Shown here: positions 34,850 to 44,965 of the stretch, one piece after another
Layout of the letters: each line of letters starts with the position of its first letter
How positions within the stretch are numbered: the first letter of the stretch is position 1
DNA from: Schistocephalus solidus
Taxonomy: Eukaryota > Platyhelminthes > Cestoda > Diphyllobothriidea > Diphyllobothriidae
DNA: 64,000 nucleotides
Reading direction: 5' to 3'
NCBI GenBank assembly: GCA_017591395.1
Contig: WEDG01004482.1
Location: 186,001 to 250,000, forward strand
Made by a program: the position numbers and the translations under genes
The notes under the pieces: generated by a model
What the model was told of the DNA's origin: nothing
The model's input: the letters and a program-made list of their open reading frames with translations, nothing else
Databases searched by the model: none

Positions 34850-35906
34850 TCGCAGGTTTTCATAGAAATGCATGGGACCTTATAGATCTTGCGGTGCCAG
34901 AATTTGTGTGGACAGTGCGGACAGTTGAGTCGGCTGCGGCTGCTGTATTTCGGTGCTCCTGGCACTTTTTCGCTGGTCTCTGTGCAATGGATGCGCAAGT
35001 AACCGAACAGGCCGATGCATGATATGAATGTGCAATAACAATAAGGATAGGAAAAGTCGGGAGTTTCTTAGTCTGTGTAGGTTGTGCTGTCAACACTGGT
35101 AGCTGCACTCATGACAGGACTGTGAGAAGTGTTGATGGGTGCGCAAGAAGTTTTAGATGTGTTGGCATCGCAGAGGATTCCGCTTTCGTGGATACGCATG
35201 TAACCGAGCAAGCCCATGCGGCGCGGTGGGCAGTGAGGGTATTGTAAACGGTGGTCTCTGCTGTGTGCTAGTCTTCTAGGCAATGCTTCGCCAAGCTCTG
35301 TGCGATGGATTTGCAGGTGACCGACCAGGCCAATGTGTGAGGTTAATGTGCGATCACAATGAGGACAGGTTAGTACCGAGTCCCTATCGCTGGTACTGGT
35401 ATTGGTGATGGTTGTGGTTGTGGTTGTGGTGATGGTGGCGGATGTGGGAAAATTGGTGGTTGCCACCGTAATCGGCAATAAGGGTGGGGAGGATGGAGGG
35501 TGCTGATGATCGAGGGTGGCGGGGCACCGACGGAGTGATCACCAGTGTTTGGGGTGGTCGTCATCGTAAAGTTCGAGGCAGGGGTGGCAGAAGGGATGTT
35601 TCATGATGCAGAAGTTGATGTTGTGGGATTGTAGTTGCATTGAGTTCGAAGATGTCCAATCAGGCCGATTCGGGCGAAGAATGTGCGTTGGCAGTGTGAG
35701 CACATTCGCAGGGTTTGGGAATTGGCGGCGTTCATCCGGGGTGCATGTGACTTGAGAGCCTCCCTTTGGGCGTTAGAAGCGACTTTCCTGTTGGCTTCAT
35801 AGATTGCTGCCCCTGTCTTCACGGTTCTTCTCCAGGCCTGTCTGTCCCGGGTGAGGTCCTCCCAAGTCGCCGTATTGATTTGAATTTGCTTCAGATAGTT
35901 CTTCAA
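34850..35906 (-). pseudogene. LINE C-terminal zinc-finger tail, broken
   Basis: After the RT come DLTRDRQAWRRTVKTGAAIY and then CSHCQRTFFARIGLIGHLRT near 35710-35650 (C2HC form). A long Thr/Pro/Ser linker follows, then CPHCDRTLTSHIGLVGHLQI near 35370-35305, a damaged finger (YPHCPPRRMGLLGYMRIH, first Cys to Tyr) near 35245-35190, SCIGLFGYLRIHC near 35020-34985, and a truncated CPHCPHKF near 34925. So four to five C2H2-type fingers with a shared core R-x-GL-x-GHLRIH. The fingers presumably bind nucleic acid (element RNA or target DNA); that role is inferred. Confidence 0.85.
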
Positions 35907-36071
35907 AGCGTCCTTCTAGGGTCCTTTTTGTCCTTCCTGTCTGCGAGCACCCGTAGCGACATCTCCAAAGAAAAGTCGTTTGCGTAGTCGCTCGTCGATC
36001 ATTCTCACCAGATGGCCGCTCCATCGAAGTTCACCTTGCCGCAGCATGGCGTGGATGCTGAGGATGCCAGT

Positions 36072-37698
36072 CTAATATAGGGCTTCCGTGTCCGAGATCC
36101 AGTCATGCCATGCCAGCTTCAGTATTCTGTGGAGGCAGCTGAGATGGTGAATACTGCGGCGATTCCACACGTAGGCCTGCAGACGGCCGAAGGCGTGGCC
36201 TGCTTTGGAGATCCGTTGAGAGACCTCGACGTCGATTCTCGTGTTGCGTGAGAGCGTGCTCCTTATATAAGCAACGTTTTCCACATCTCAAGTTGGGTGC
36301 CGTTGCCATTGATAAGGGGGGCCTTGTATTCTGCACTGGGTGGACGTTGGTACATGAACACTGTTTTGTCTGCATTGACTGTTAATCCAAAATTGGCGCA
36401 GCCTGCGGCGAAGAGGTTTATGCTCCTTGACACGTCCTCCGTCATGGTTTTAAGGGAGCAGTCGTCCGCGAAGAGCAAGTCATGGACTGTGGTCGTAGAC
36501 ACTCGCGTTGGGACCTGCATCCGCCGACTATTGAGGAGGGGTCCGTCAGTTCTATAGGAGATAGGGATCCCAGGGCGCTCATCCCGGTAGGATTCCATCA
36601 ACATATCGGAGAACATGAGACTGAAGAGTGTGGGGGCCAGTACACAGCCCTGCTTCACTCCGTTGGTCACTGCGAATGCTTCCGATACGGTCCAGTTGTC
36701 GATGACGCGTGCCAGCATCCCATCATGAACCAGACGCACAATGTGCGTGACCCACTCAGGACAACCGAATTTCTGCATGATTTTCGACAGTCCGTCGCAA
36801 TTCACCGTGTCAAAGGCTTTCTTCAAATCAACGAAGTAAGTGAAGAGTTGTGTTCGCATCTTCTGGCACTGCTCTTTTAGCGTGCGGGTGGCAAAAATCA
36901 TGTCTGTTGTTCCATGAAGTCGTCGGAAGCCACATTTGCTTTCCGGGAGCGATATCTGCTCCAGGTAAACGTTCATACGATTGAAAAGGATACGGGGAAA
37001 GAACTTTCCAGTGATTTTGAACAACGAGATGCCCCTGTGGTTATCACAGAGCTGCCGGTTCCCCTTTAACTTGTAGAGATGTACTATGGTCACGTCTTTG
37101 AAATCCTGAGGAAATTGTCCTTGGTGCCGCATCGCCTGGAATAGTTTTGTGAGATCCGCCATCAGCCGGGGCCCACCATGCTTGTAGACTTCCAGTGGGA
37201 TTGCGTCGAACCCCGGTGCCTTCCCACTGGAAATCTGTTGCATGCCCCGAATGGTTTCTGTTAGGGAGGTGAGAGATCCAGATCATTGTTCGTGTCCACG
37301 TGGGGAAGCCGGTCAATGGCAGCATCGGAGATGGTTGATGAGCTATTGAGGACACTTCTGAAGTGCTCGGTCCAGCACTTCAGAATTTGGGATTTCTCCG
37401 TCAGGAGTTTTGTGTCGTAAGATTTGAGCAGTGATGTGGTTACGTCAACGTAATGAACATAGATGACCTTGACGGATCTGAAGAAGTTTTTCATTTTGGT
37501 GCATTCGACATACCCTTGGATTTCCTCAGCCATGCGGACCATCCAGACACGCTGTAGCTCGAGCAACCGTTGCTGTGCAAGGCGGCATCTGAAGAAGGCG
37601 GCTTTGGTGGCGTCAGTCCGGAGGTCAATATAGGCTTTGTGTAGTAGGTTCTTCTCTGTGAGTAGGTTGCTGACGTCGGCGTCATTGTCGCCAAACAA
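36072..37698 (-). pseudogene. LINE reverse transcriptase, partly open
   Basis: Two long frames, 37261-37698 (connector to endonuclease, ending DLDLSPP) and 36263-37243 (326 codons). The second carries SGKAPGFDAIP near residue 6, DNHRGISL at 68-74, FVDLKKAFD at 137-145 (motif A, Asp139), GVKQGCVLAPTLFSLMF at 195-211 (motif B), HDLLFADD at 254-261 (motif C, FADD) and NADKTVFM near 285. All key RT residues are present in this part, so decay is recent or mild here. A frameshift near 36275 leads to YIRSTLSRNTRI, AFGRLQ and HLSCLHRILKL. It would copy the element's RNA at the nicked site. Confidence 0.92.
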
Positions 37699-37799
37699 TT
37701 CATGGTGTTAACGTCGTGTTTGTTCGAGGATTTCGAGGGCTGTGGACTGGATGAAGTTCCACATTTGGCACAAAAAAGTATATTTACCATACCTGGCGG

Positions 37800-38440
37800 T
37801 TGCTTAACTTGGGGTTTTCGGCGGGGTTGAAGTCAGAGCCTCATCTTTGAGATGACGAGGCGGTGATCCGTTCAATCATCGGCAGCACGGATAGCCTTGG
37901 TCACCAGCACGTCTTGTTAGTCTCTCCTCCGGACGAGGACATAATCCAGAAGGTGTCATGGTCTCAACCGGGTTTCATCCAGGTCGCCTTCTCCCGCTTC
38001 GGAAGGCGGAAGAAGGTGTTGGTCATCAGGAGACGGTGTGCCGCACGGGTTCGACAAAGAAGGGAACTGTTATCATTACAGCCACCGAGACCGTGGTGAC
38101 CCAGCATTCCCTGTTAGACAACGTGGTCTGTCTTTACGTGGGCGTTGAATTCGACAAGACCAGTTTGTACGCCTTCGACGCAAACGCCAAGAGTACATGC
38201 ATGTTCTCGTAGAATTTGTCTGTTGCCGCATCAGAGCTTGTCAATGGGTGGTGGCGTAGGGTCTGCTGAAGGTGCTGAACTTGTCTCTCGAGGAGGCAGA
38301 CAGGGGCTCATTAGGCGATCATTGATACCCTGCGGCAGACAGGGCAGACGTCTTACGATGTCGTTCCGGACAGCAAAGGCCACACCAGCGTAGCGTGGCT
38401 ATGCCTTTGGGCGGCCGATCCAGAAGAAGGTGTAGCCGGG
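37800..38440 (-). pseudogene. LINE AP endonuclease domain, broken
   Basis: Minus-strand reading gives GYTFFWIGRPKA, then AGVAFAVRNDIVRRLPCLPQ and GINDRLMSPCLPPRE (38420-38290). After a shift it gives LVEFNAHVKTDH near 38150 (the conserved LGDFNARVG place), GLGGCNDNSSLLCRTRAAHR, LLMTNTFFRLPKREKATWMK (38040-37980), and HRLVISKMRL-like sequence near 37860-37840. The family uses this domain to nick target DNA before reverse transcription. Asp of the GDFN motif is changed to Glu-Phe-Asn and stops interrupt the frame. Confidence 0.88.
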
Positions 38441-38449
38441 TTGTTGGGT

Positions 38450-38690
38450 CATCCCAGGTGGCTGCCGAACTCCACTATGGGTCACGGTTGTGTTTTAGTG
38501 GGAGAGCGACCCAAGTTGGCCTGCGCCAACGTAGGAATTTTAAGACGGGAGTTGGAAGTTTGGAAGTCCGACATACCGGGTGTGGAGACACACACAACAT
38601 CGGAAACCCTCACCTGGGTTAGCCCGCCGACCGTGGCGGTTGCTGGGCAGAGTCCAGCTTTGAGGAGCCACAGGTGAGAGTTGAGTACCT
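38450..38690 (-). other. LINE 5' untranslated leader
   Basis: Lies upstream of the endonuclease on the minus strand and contains caggtgagggtttccgatgt and gcgcaggccaacttgggtcg; both are phrases I associate with the leader of this tapeworm LINE. The 75-78-codon plus-strand frames here are shadows. Confidence 0.5.
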
Positions 38691-38800
38691 TTTGTTGATG
38701 AACGCTTACCGGTCGCTAAGGAAACTCATTCGTTCCGCTCTGCCTTGAGGCTCACTCTCGAGCCCCTCCACAGCCACAGGCAGAGGAATATTGCCGGCAG
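38691..38800 (-). repeat. Family A head fragment
   Basis: ttgatgaacgcttaccggtc, cgttccgctctgccttgagg and ctctcgagcccctccacag match 18357-18435 and the head of other family A copies. No ribozyme part. Confidence 0.6.
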
Positions 38801-38939
38801 AGACAAGGGCGAAAACGCAGAATGCAGTTCTCTGCCCTCAGAGGACGCTAATATGGACGCTCTCTTTTCCATGGCCGAAGCCGACTTCAGGTGCTGATCA
38901 TACGTTCCCCCAACCCCCTGATGATGTTCACTCCTCGTA

Positions 38940-39165
38940 CTCAACCTAGGCGAATCACTCGCCGCCTACCCTTATGTTCCCCCTTCCCAATCCCAATCAC
39001 TTCAAGGTACCAACCTCGCTATGTGGGCGGAGTGAGAACGATGCTTGTTTACCATAAAACATTTATAAACCCTGTTCACTCTCATATTTCAGTCTCCATG
39101 TAACTGTATAGGCCCGATGATGAATTATTGAAAAGACCTGTTTGCCGTATTGACTAATCAGTAAT
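38940..39165 (+). repeat. PLE 3'-tail remnant with decayed hammerhead
   Basis: Parallel to 60-260: cccttcccaatcccaatcac, ccaacctcgctatg, tttataaaccctgt, then ctgtataggcccgatgatga at 39105 with GAAA at about 39131. The first core bases are changed and stem III does not pair well. A detached tail. Confidence 0.45.
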
Positions 39166-39184
39166 TATTACGATCGATACAAGG

Positions 39185-39440
39185 GAAGGCGAAATGACTC
39201 TTTTTTTATTCCCTGGCCGTCGTCAACAAACCATATCCAAAATCATGCCTCAAAAATGCGATTCCAGTTGACTTTTGCACTAACAGTCCCTTGTGCATTT
39301 TATATGGCGATAGGAGTCTCGTGGGAGAGAGGTTCACTATGCTTTTACGTCCTGCCTTGCATCGCTGGTTTAGAACCCACTAAAAGGTAACACTAAGCGA
39401 CTGAGTAGCTTAGTGGTCTACTCTCACTTCTTCGGTTGGG
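39185..39440 (-). repeat. Family A repeat, old copy
   Basis: The phrases acaagggaaggcgaaatgac, ccctggccgtcgtcaacaaa and gcgactgagtagcttagtgg resemble the tail, core and A-box side of family A in reverse. Heavily altered. Confidence 0.4.
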
Positions 39441-40929
39441 CCATGACTGGGTGACGAGGCCAAGTAAGACGAAAGAAGTCAATTCATTTTCCTTAATCTT
39501 TACTTCGGCTGCTTTCAGATTGGCCATTGATTTACATATTGTCACATACTGATGGGCAAAGGTATGTAAGGGTTTCATTAGCTAGAGAGAAAAACAATGG
39601 TTGTAACGTCGCGTAAGGAAACAGCTGTCTATTAGCACGGTGAAAAACAAATTAAAGTCCCTCATTTTTTCCACACATGAGAGCAGATGTTTACGCTGAA
39701 GAAAATATTTTGGATAATGTCCACGTATGTAGGGTTTTTATGCTTTCTTAAGAATGCTGATTCAAGTAAATTAAATATAAGTTCAAGCTGTGCTCCTATG
39801 AGGCTTCACGTTAACAGTTTTCACAGTTAACCGTAGCGAGTAATTTTGAGGCATAGATAATAATGAGCTTAGTTGCGACCTAACTTCTCTTTACTCTAGT
39901 ATTGCCCATTTTCGGGGAAAATAGGCAAGGAAAATACCAACATGTTTGCGCTTTCTCGGGACTGTTAAAGTCTTGAAAAGTTCGCTCCGACTGTTGCACT
40001 GCATATACTAAACAGGATTTATGGAAGTGTTATTTCTAGATATTACTCACCGATATCTTCAAATCTATATTCATTATTTCTTTCTACTTTATGCTAAATA
40101 TTTTGGTGACATCGCTTGTAAACTCAACCTAATGCTCGAAAAGACTACAGAAAATATAAGACAGGTTTTTTGATGAGTTTCCTAACAACATTAAATTAAC
40201 GCAGCTATAAAGGCACTAGGAACATTTAAATTGTTAATGCTTCAACTAGCTGAATGTACAAGGCGTGTATTTCCTGCTTCATCATGGAGAAATTTAATCA
40301 ACAGTACGAACCAGTTCAATCAAAAGCACTAAAACTAGAGAAATGTGAGAAGCTTTTTGGAGGTAATTCCTTAATTATCACTACAGAGATTAATGCACAT
40401 GTTGGTGTTGCTCATTCAACTGTCATGCGTAAATTGAAATAGGTCGGCAACATGCCAGCGAATGTAAGGTTCGTTCAGCATTAACCGTCTAAGAAAAATC
40501 AATAGAAGTATGCTAATTTAAGGGATGCTTGTCTTTAATGACAGAATTTAGTTGAATTTTAGAAGATAGCTTTTACTGCTTGCAGGTACTCGATCACTGT
40601 AACGCTGAGGATTATTGTCAGTGCATCAGCCATGGGGACCGGCCAGACCATGAAGCAAGAGGAGGCTTTAATCGTGAAAAGGTCAAGTAGAAGTCAGCTA
40701 TTACGATCAGCTTTAGATTGATTAGAAATTCAACGCTGATGCGTACCTTTTGAGATTCCCTTTTCTCAAAGCTGCTCTTGATGGGAATCATCTATCCCCA
40801 AGATACCGTTTGTCCCTTATACTTAGAAACTGCTAGAAAATGTTGGCTGCAAAAACTTACTGCACCCATTTGATTCGCTTTGCGTAGCTCCTTTAGGTTA
40901 TCCCTTACTAAGAAAGTGAGAATGAGTAA
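39441..40929. other. AT-rich stretch, nothing firm
   Basis: A 62-codon frame (40254-40442) contains a helix-turn-helix-like stretch, not enough to assign a transposase. No repeats or ribozymes seen. Confidence 0.4.
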
Positions 40930-41220
40930 TTTTTTGACTCCGTACAAAACGTGGTCTTGCGCCAAATTTCAGGAAAGGTAAGTAGTCCTGTTCGATAAAT
41001 CCAAAAATACGCTATAACAAACTAAAACTCAAAAAGTCAACTTATCCCTTTTTTCAACTCCACTGTAAAATTAGCCTTACCTTATCCTAGTCTCAAAATT
41101 TATTGTAAACTTAACCCTAGCCTTTACTTTGATCCTAGTCTCAATTTCTTTAGCTTGTAAAGCAAAACCACCTGTAACCAGGGGCGTTCCTATCACCCTG
41201 TACTTTCTGTGATTCATATA
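40930..41220. repeat. Diverged relative of the CCTAACC-type element
   Basis: Shares caaatttcaggaaaggtaag and a following aaaaatacgctataac with 31530-31590 (ataaatttcaggaagggg, aacgctaaaaatt), then degenerate cttaaccctagc units. Inverted ends are not clear here. Confidence 0.4.
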
Positions 41221-42705
41221 AAATATCCGTTCCAAGCAGGAATTTTACTCAAATATGTCAAAGGATTATTAGAAGCATTATGAGGAAGGCTTAATAAAGA
41301 AATTGGCGTCGGTGCTCTTATCAAAACCTAAGGTAAGTTAAAAGTGGCATCGCAAAAAGCAATGGAAGATCAGATGCTGCAAAAGAAAAGAATGGATTAT
41401 GATTACAGTAGTGAACATGGATAAAAGCCTGCATATTTTCCTTTTCCTTTTAGATAGAAAAAACGGGACGCACTTGAAGTTAAACCTATTGCAAAAGGCA
41501 GCCAGTAGCATAAAAATACGTAATTATTCACCATAATGATTGTACGTTTACCGGCTAAAACCTGTTTAATGGTCTGTCGTGTTTGCAAAGTTATCTTCAA
41601 GGATCATCATTCTTTGCGGCCCAAAAATTAAAGTATTCAACCTGATGCATACAACAGTCAGCTGGATAGGCGTAGCTGGATCTTGCGACATTTAGGTAAA
41701 TTGTTATACGGACAGAACCATTTTCATAATGCTACATTACGGATTTGAATGATATAGTATTTTAAGTGCATTTACACGTTAGAATTTTGTCCCTTAAAGA
41801 GACCTATACCAGCTACTTGTATAATTTCACTCGAAAAACTGCAGTACTGAACAGACATTTTTTCCTAATGCAATGATTCCCCCACTATTTAAAGCTTAGA
41901 TTTTACTTGAGCATAGTGCTTAGTCATTTATGGAGCGAGTGTGTGAAACAATTTCTGCGTATCCGTACTGGTGAGTCAAGCAGTTGAGCGATTCACTCGT
42001 CAATTACCAATTAGGCCGCCTTGATCAACGGCTGGGATGAGAACGATAATGCGATCACAACAGTAAATCTGGGCGATTTTGTCAGTTGTGTGGATTTTTG
42101 GTCGGGTAGCAAGTATGCGTCATAAATACCGCCTTCATTTGCTACTGTCGTTGGTGTTTTTCGAGAATGAATGTGTAACGTTAGGTGAATAAAATTTTGC
42201 TCCGTTGACTACAACTGCCGCTTCTCATCTGCCTTCAAGGAGTCTCTTCTTCGTATAAGCCAAAAAAATCATGGAAAAAAACATGTGATAGTGAAACAGA
42301 GAATAATTCCCATTGTGAGTTGTCTAGTCATTTTTAAGAATTATTCGCCAGAACCTAGTTTTTACGCATTTGAAATATTTTGAAAAATTTCCTTCCTGCA
42401 AGGAAGATGAATCACGATCACTGGGACAGTACGTGCATTAGCCTAAGCTTGTGGTCCTGCTACTCAGGCCAAAACCCCAAATTAAATAATGTTTTTATTG
42501 TATGGCATAGTTAAATATGCCTGAGGATTTTGGATGATGCGCGACAATGAATTGAAGGGAATTTGTATCATACTATGCCTATCAACAAACTCACGTTTGA
42601 GAATGGGTGGAAGTGTTTGCTGGGAAAACTTTCTTCGCTCACTGTTTCAGATTTTAGCTCGAACTCATCTTCAGAGACAGCGTGAGACAGTGCCTTAATT
42701 TAAAT
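41221..42705. other. AT-rich stretch, nothing recognised
   Basis: No supported feature. Confidence 0.45.
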
Positions 42706-42894
42706 TATTTTATATCCTTTTATCTAACTATTTTGCATTATTTTATATTTTATTTTATATAATACATTATACTGATGTATTAATTATTACATATGATTAT
42801 ATTATGTTATTATCTATTGCATTAAAGCATTATATTTTAATATATTGTGTTTAATATATATAAATATATATATATATATATATTTATATATATG
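42706..42894. repeat. AT-rich low-complexity and (TA)n tract
   Basis: Almost pure A+T, ending in TA dinucleotides with short interruptions immediately before the first family A unit. Confidence 0.9.
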
Positions 42895-42919
42895 AAATTG
42901 AACCGACAAAGACAAGGGA

Positions 42920-42964
42920 GACCGGAATGGCCATTTCTGGCTTATTAGCCGTCATCAGCCAGTC
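42920..42964 (-). ncRNA. Type I hammerhead, family A unit 1
   Basis: Minus strand, 5' to 3': stem I GACTGG (42964-42959), core CTGATGA (42958-42952), C10.1, stem II GGCT-AATA-AGCC, A11.1, GAAA (42937-42934), stem III the palindrome ATGGCCAT with a two-base loop, T17 at 42926, then CCGGTC (42925-42920). Stem I is six pairs, one of them G-U. The predicted cut is between 42926 and 42925. The one flaw is the C-A mismatch where a C-G or G-C pair normally closes stem II, shared by all family A copies. Confidence 0.78.
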
Positions 42965-42992
42965 ATACCCAATCCTAAGTGTAGCACACCTG

Positions 42993-43046
42993 GGATTCGA
43001 ACCCGCGACCTTTGACATTTGAGTCGAACGCTCTACCATTGAGCCA
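42993..43046 (-). promoter_or_regulatory. Internal Pol III promoter (A and B boxes), unit 1
   Basis: Minus strand A box TGGCTCAATGG at 43036-43046 and B box GGTTCGAATCC at 42993-43003, with spacing as in a tRNA. The block resembles a tRNA (GAGCCCGTGGCTC, then GCGGGTTCGAATCCC), but its acceptor arm does not close. The second unit has the same boxes 303 bp further on. Confidence 0.75.
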
Positions 43047-43222
43047 CGGGCTCGTTGTTTTTGTCGGTTGTGATCGGGAATATGATGATAGTGTGGGGCT
43101 CACCGATCTGCTTAAGGAACATGTATGTTCCGTTGTGCCCTGGAGCTCAGACTAGAGCCCTCGCAGGCGGTCGCATAGCGACGTGTAGCATATGATGAAA
43201 TTGAACCGACAAAGACAAGGGA

Positions 43223-43267
43223 GACCGGAATGGCCATTTCTGGCTTATAAGCCGTCATCAGCCAGTC
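43223..43267 (-). ncRNA. Type I hammerhead, family A unit 2
   Basis: Same sequence as unit 1, displaced by 303 bp; predicted cut between 43229 and 43228, so a released monomer would be 303 nt. Confidence 0.78.
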
Positions 43268-43525
43268 ATACCCAATCCTAAGTGTAGCACACCTGGGATT
43301 CGAACCCGCGACCTTTGGCATTTGAGTCGAACGCTCTACCATTGAGCCACGGGCTCGTTGTTTTTGTCGGTTTTGATCGGGAATATGATGATAGTGTGGG
43401 TCTCAACGATCTGCTTAAAGAACATGTATGTTCCGTTGTGCCCTGGAGCTCAGACTAGAGCCCTCGCAGGCGGTCGCATAGCGACGTGTAGCATATGATG
43501 AAATTGAACCGACAAAGACAAGGGA

Positions 43526-43570
43526 AACCGGAATGGCCATTTCTGGCTTATGTGCCGTCATCAGCCAGTA
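43526..43570 (-). ncRNA. Hammerhead, family A unit 3
   Basis: As unit 1 but stem II is GGCA-CATA-AGCC (one pair lost) and stem I TACTGG/CCGGTT keeps five pairs. Confidence 0.6.
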
Positions 43571-43604
43571 ATACCCAATCCTAAGTGTAGCACACCTGTG
43601 ATTC

Positions 43605-43649
43605 GACTGGCTGATGACGGCTAATAAGCCAGAAATGGCCGTTCCGGTC
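43605..43649 (+). ncRNA. Hammerhead in inverted unit
   Basis: GACTGG (43605-43610), CTGATGA (43611-43617), stem II GGCT-AATA-AGCC, GAAA (43632-43635), stem III ATGGCCGT with a U-G pair, T17, CCGGTC (43644-43649). It faces the minus-strand copy at 43526-43570, 34 bp away. Confidence 0.75.
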
Positions 43650-43782
43650 TCCCTTGTCTTTGTCGGTTCAATTTCATCATATGCTACACTTCGTTATGCG
43701 ACCGCCTGCGAGGGCTCTTGTCTGAGCTCCAGGGCACAACGGGACATACATGTTCTTTAAGCAGATCGGTGAGCCCCACACT

Positions 43783-43821
<39 letters not shown>
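43783..43821. repeat. (TA)n microsatellite
   Basis: About 38 bp of AT dinucleotides at the outer end of the inverted family A unit. Confidence 0.97.
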
Positions 43822-43824
<3 letters not shown>

Positions 43825-44072
43825 GAACTTGCATTCATCATTTTTGATTTAGGCCTACGATTGACATTACCAGAGAAGATTTTGCTTAGCATGTGCGTAT
43901 TGCATCTTCCCTTCTGATTATATGGGAAAATCACAGTGTCAATTCTCTTCGCGTGAACGTTGATATTTGTGCTTGTTACCTGCAATTTCTTGCGATTGCA
44001 CCTTTCTTTCAACGTTATGGCAATATTCTAGTTAGTATCAATTCCTGTGGCTAATCATTCTACTAAAACACT
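43822..44072. other. Short unassigned stretch
   Basis: Nothing recognised. Confidence 0.4.
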
Positions 44073-44425
44073 TGGTAGGGATGCTTTCTATGGCCATCTA
44101 AAGAGGGCAAAAGAAGAGGAACCACCCCGGCCGCTTCCGATAGGTGGACTTACGGTTAATGACTTACGGTTAATATATTCCCATGTCTCAATGCTAACAC
44201 TAGCCCTTACATAAAACTAAGCAATCACCTTAATCTTAACCCAAGCCCTACCCTAAACCTCAACCCTACCTGAATCCCAACTCTGACATCAGTCTGAAAC
44301 TTAAACCTAACCCTCACCTTAATGCTTACCATAATTTCCTTTGAATTTAGCGTAAAGTCACATGTATTGTGGGTGGTCCCTTTCTCTGTGTCCAGTTTAG
44401 GGGGGCCATAGAAGGCATCCTGGCC
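44073..44425. mobile_element. Miniature inverted-repeat element with CCTAACC-like core
   Basis: Left end tagggatgctttctatggcc and right end ccatagaaggcatcctggcc form an inverted repeat with a shared GGATGCYTTCTATGGCC. The interior at 44195-44330 is degenerate telomere-like sequence (ccttaatcttaaccc, cctaaacctcaacccta, aacctaaccctcacc). About 350 bp, no coding capacity. Same family as 31458-31822: both also carry gtaaagtcacatgtattgtg or aaagccacaggcattgtgg before the right end. Confidence 0.7.
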
Positions 44426-44965
44426 AAACAATTTTCCTGAAAAAAATTTTTTGGTCCATGACAGATGGAATGCGTCTATTCCTGGGCAGCAAAAAATCCT
44501 AATATTCAACTATAACTATGCTTCTAGTATTGCATTAGAAACATTACAATAATTTACCGTCCTTTTGGCCCTGAACGCATCCGGTTACAGGCCATTTCTT
44601 AAAACTGCATTTTTTTTCCCTGCTTGTATAAGTTATTTTTGTTTAGTGTTAAGCGATAAGGTCATCACGAATCATATGCTCAATGGCTACCACACGCAAG
44701 TGCATATCTATTACACTTTGGTTGATCACACGCGATAAAGACAAACGTTTTTTTCAAACTTCTCAACGTTGAACTGAGCACATTTGTTGACATGTGTACT
44801 TCATATTTTCCCAAAAGAAGTATAAGAGTGTATAATTAGACTAATAAATGCAGCAATTACGGTTCGAAAGGAAAACACTTTCTCAGTTTCATATTGGTAA
44901 TACTGGTTGTGTAACCCCTTTCTTGTAAATGTTTATACTTTAACGTTACGCTGCTTTATTTCTTT
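44426..44965. other. AT-rich stretch, nothing recognised
   Basis: No supported feature. Confidence 0.45.

Larger units (their letters stand above)
34681..38690 (-). mobile_element. Non-LTR retrotransposon (LINE) with C-terminal zinc fingers
   Basis: On the minus strand the order is 5' untranslated sequence (about 38690-38450), AP-type endonuclease remnant (38425-37800), reverse transcriptase (37700-36070), then a Pro/Thr/Ser-rich tail with several C2H2 fingers (35906-34850). About 4 kb. The wording of each domain matches a family I know from diphyllobothriid tapeworm protein sets, which is the main ground for the organism call. The copy is broken by frameshifts and stops throughout. Part of the endonuclease N-terminus seems deleted near 38440, because the 5' leader runs almost directly into GYTFFW. 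Confidence 0.92.
42898..43788 (-). repeat. Family A 303-bp tandem array with terminal inversion
   Basis: Units start at 42898, 43201 and 43504 with an exact 303-bp period; units 1 and 2 are nearly identical, so amplification or conversion is recent. On the minus strand each unit has a Pol III type promoter: A box TGGCTCAATGG (43036-43046, 43339-43349) and perfect B box GGTTCGAATCC (42993-43003, 43296-43306), followed by a type I hammerhead. Unit 3 breaks off at about 43604 and the sequence turns back on itself: 43605-43788 is the reverse orientation of tail plus next-unit head. Both ends abut (TA)n. The layout (Pol III head, ribozyme tail, about 300-bp tandem units) is that of the schistosome Sm-alpha repeat, although I see no sequence identity to claim descent. 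A 76-codon frame (43112-43342) is not a gene. Confidence 0.9.

Noticed and set aside
40254..40600. Mariner-type transposase remnant
   Set aside because: A helix-turn-helix-like stretch (VGVAHSTVMRKLK) is suggestive, but no catalytic DD-D motif or inverted ends could be found.
43112..43342. A protein-coding gene in the 303-bp array
   Set aside because: The frame runs through the A/B boxes and recurs only because the unit is tandem; it changes with single-base differences in other copies.
42898..43788. CRISPR array
   Set aside because: Units are 303 bp with no repeat/spacer pattern and the DNA is eukaryotic.
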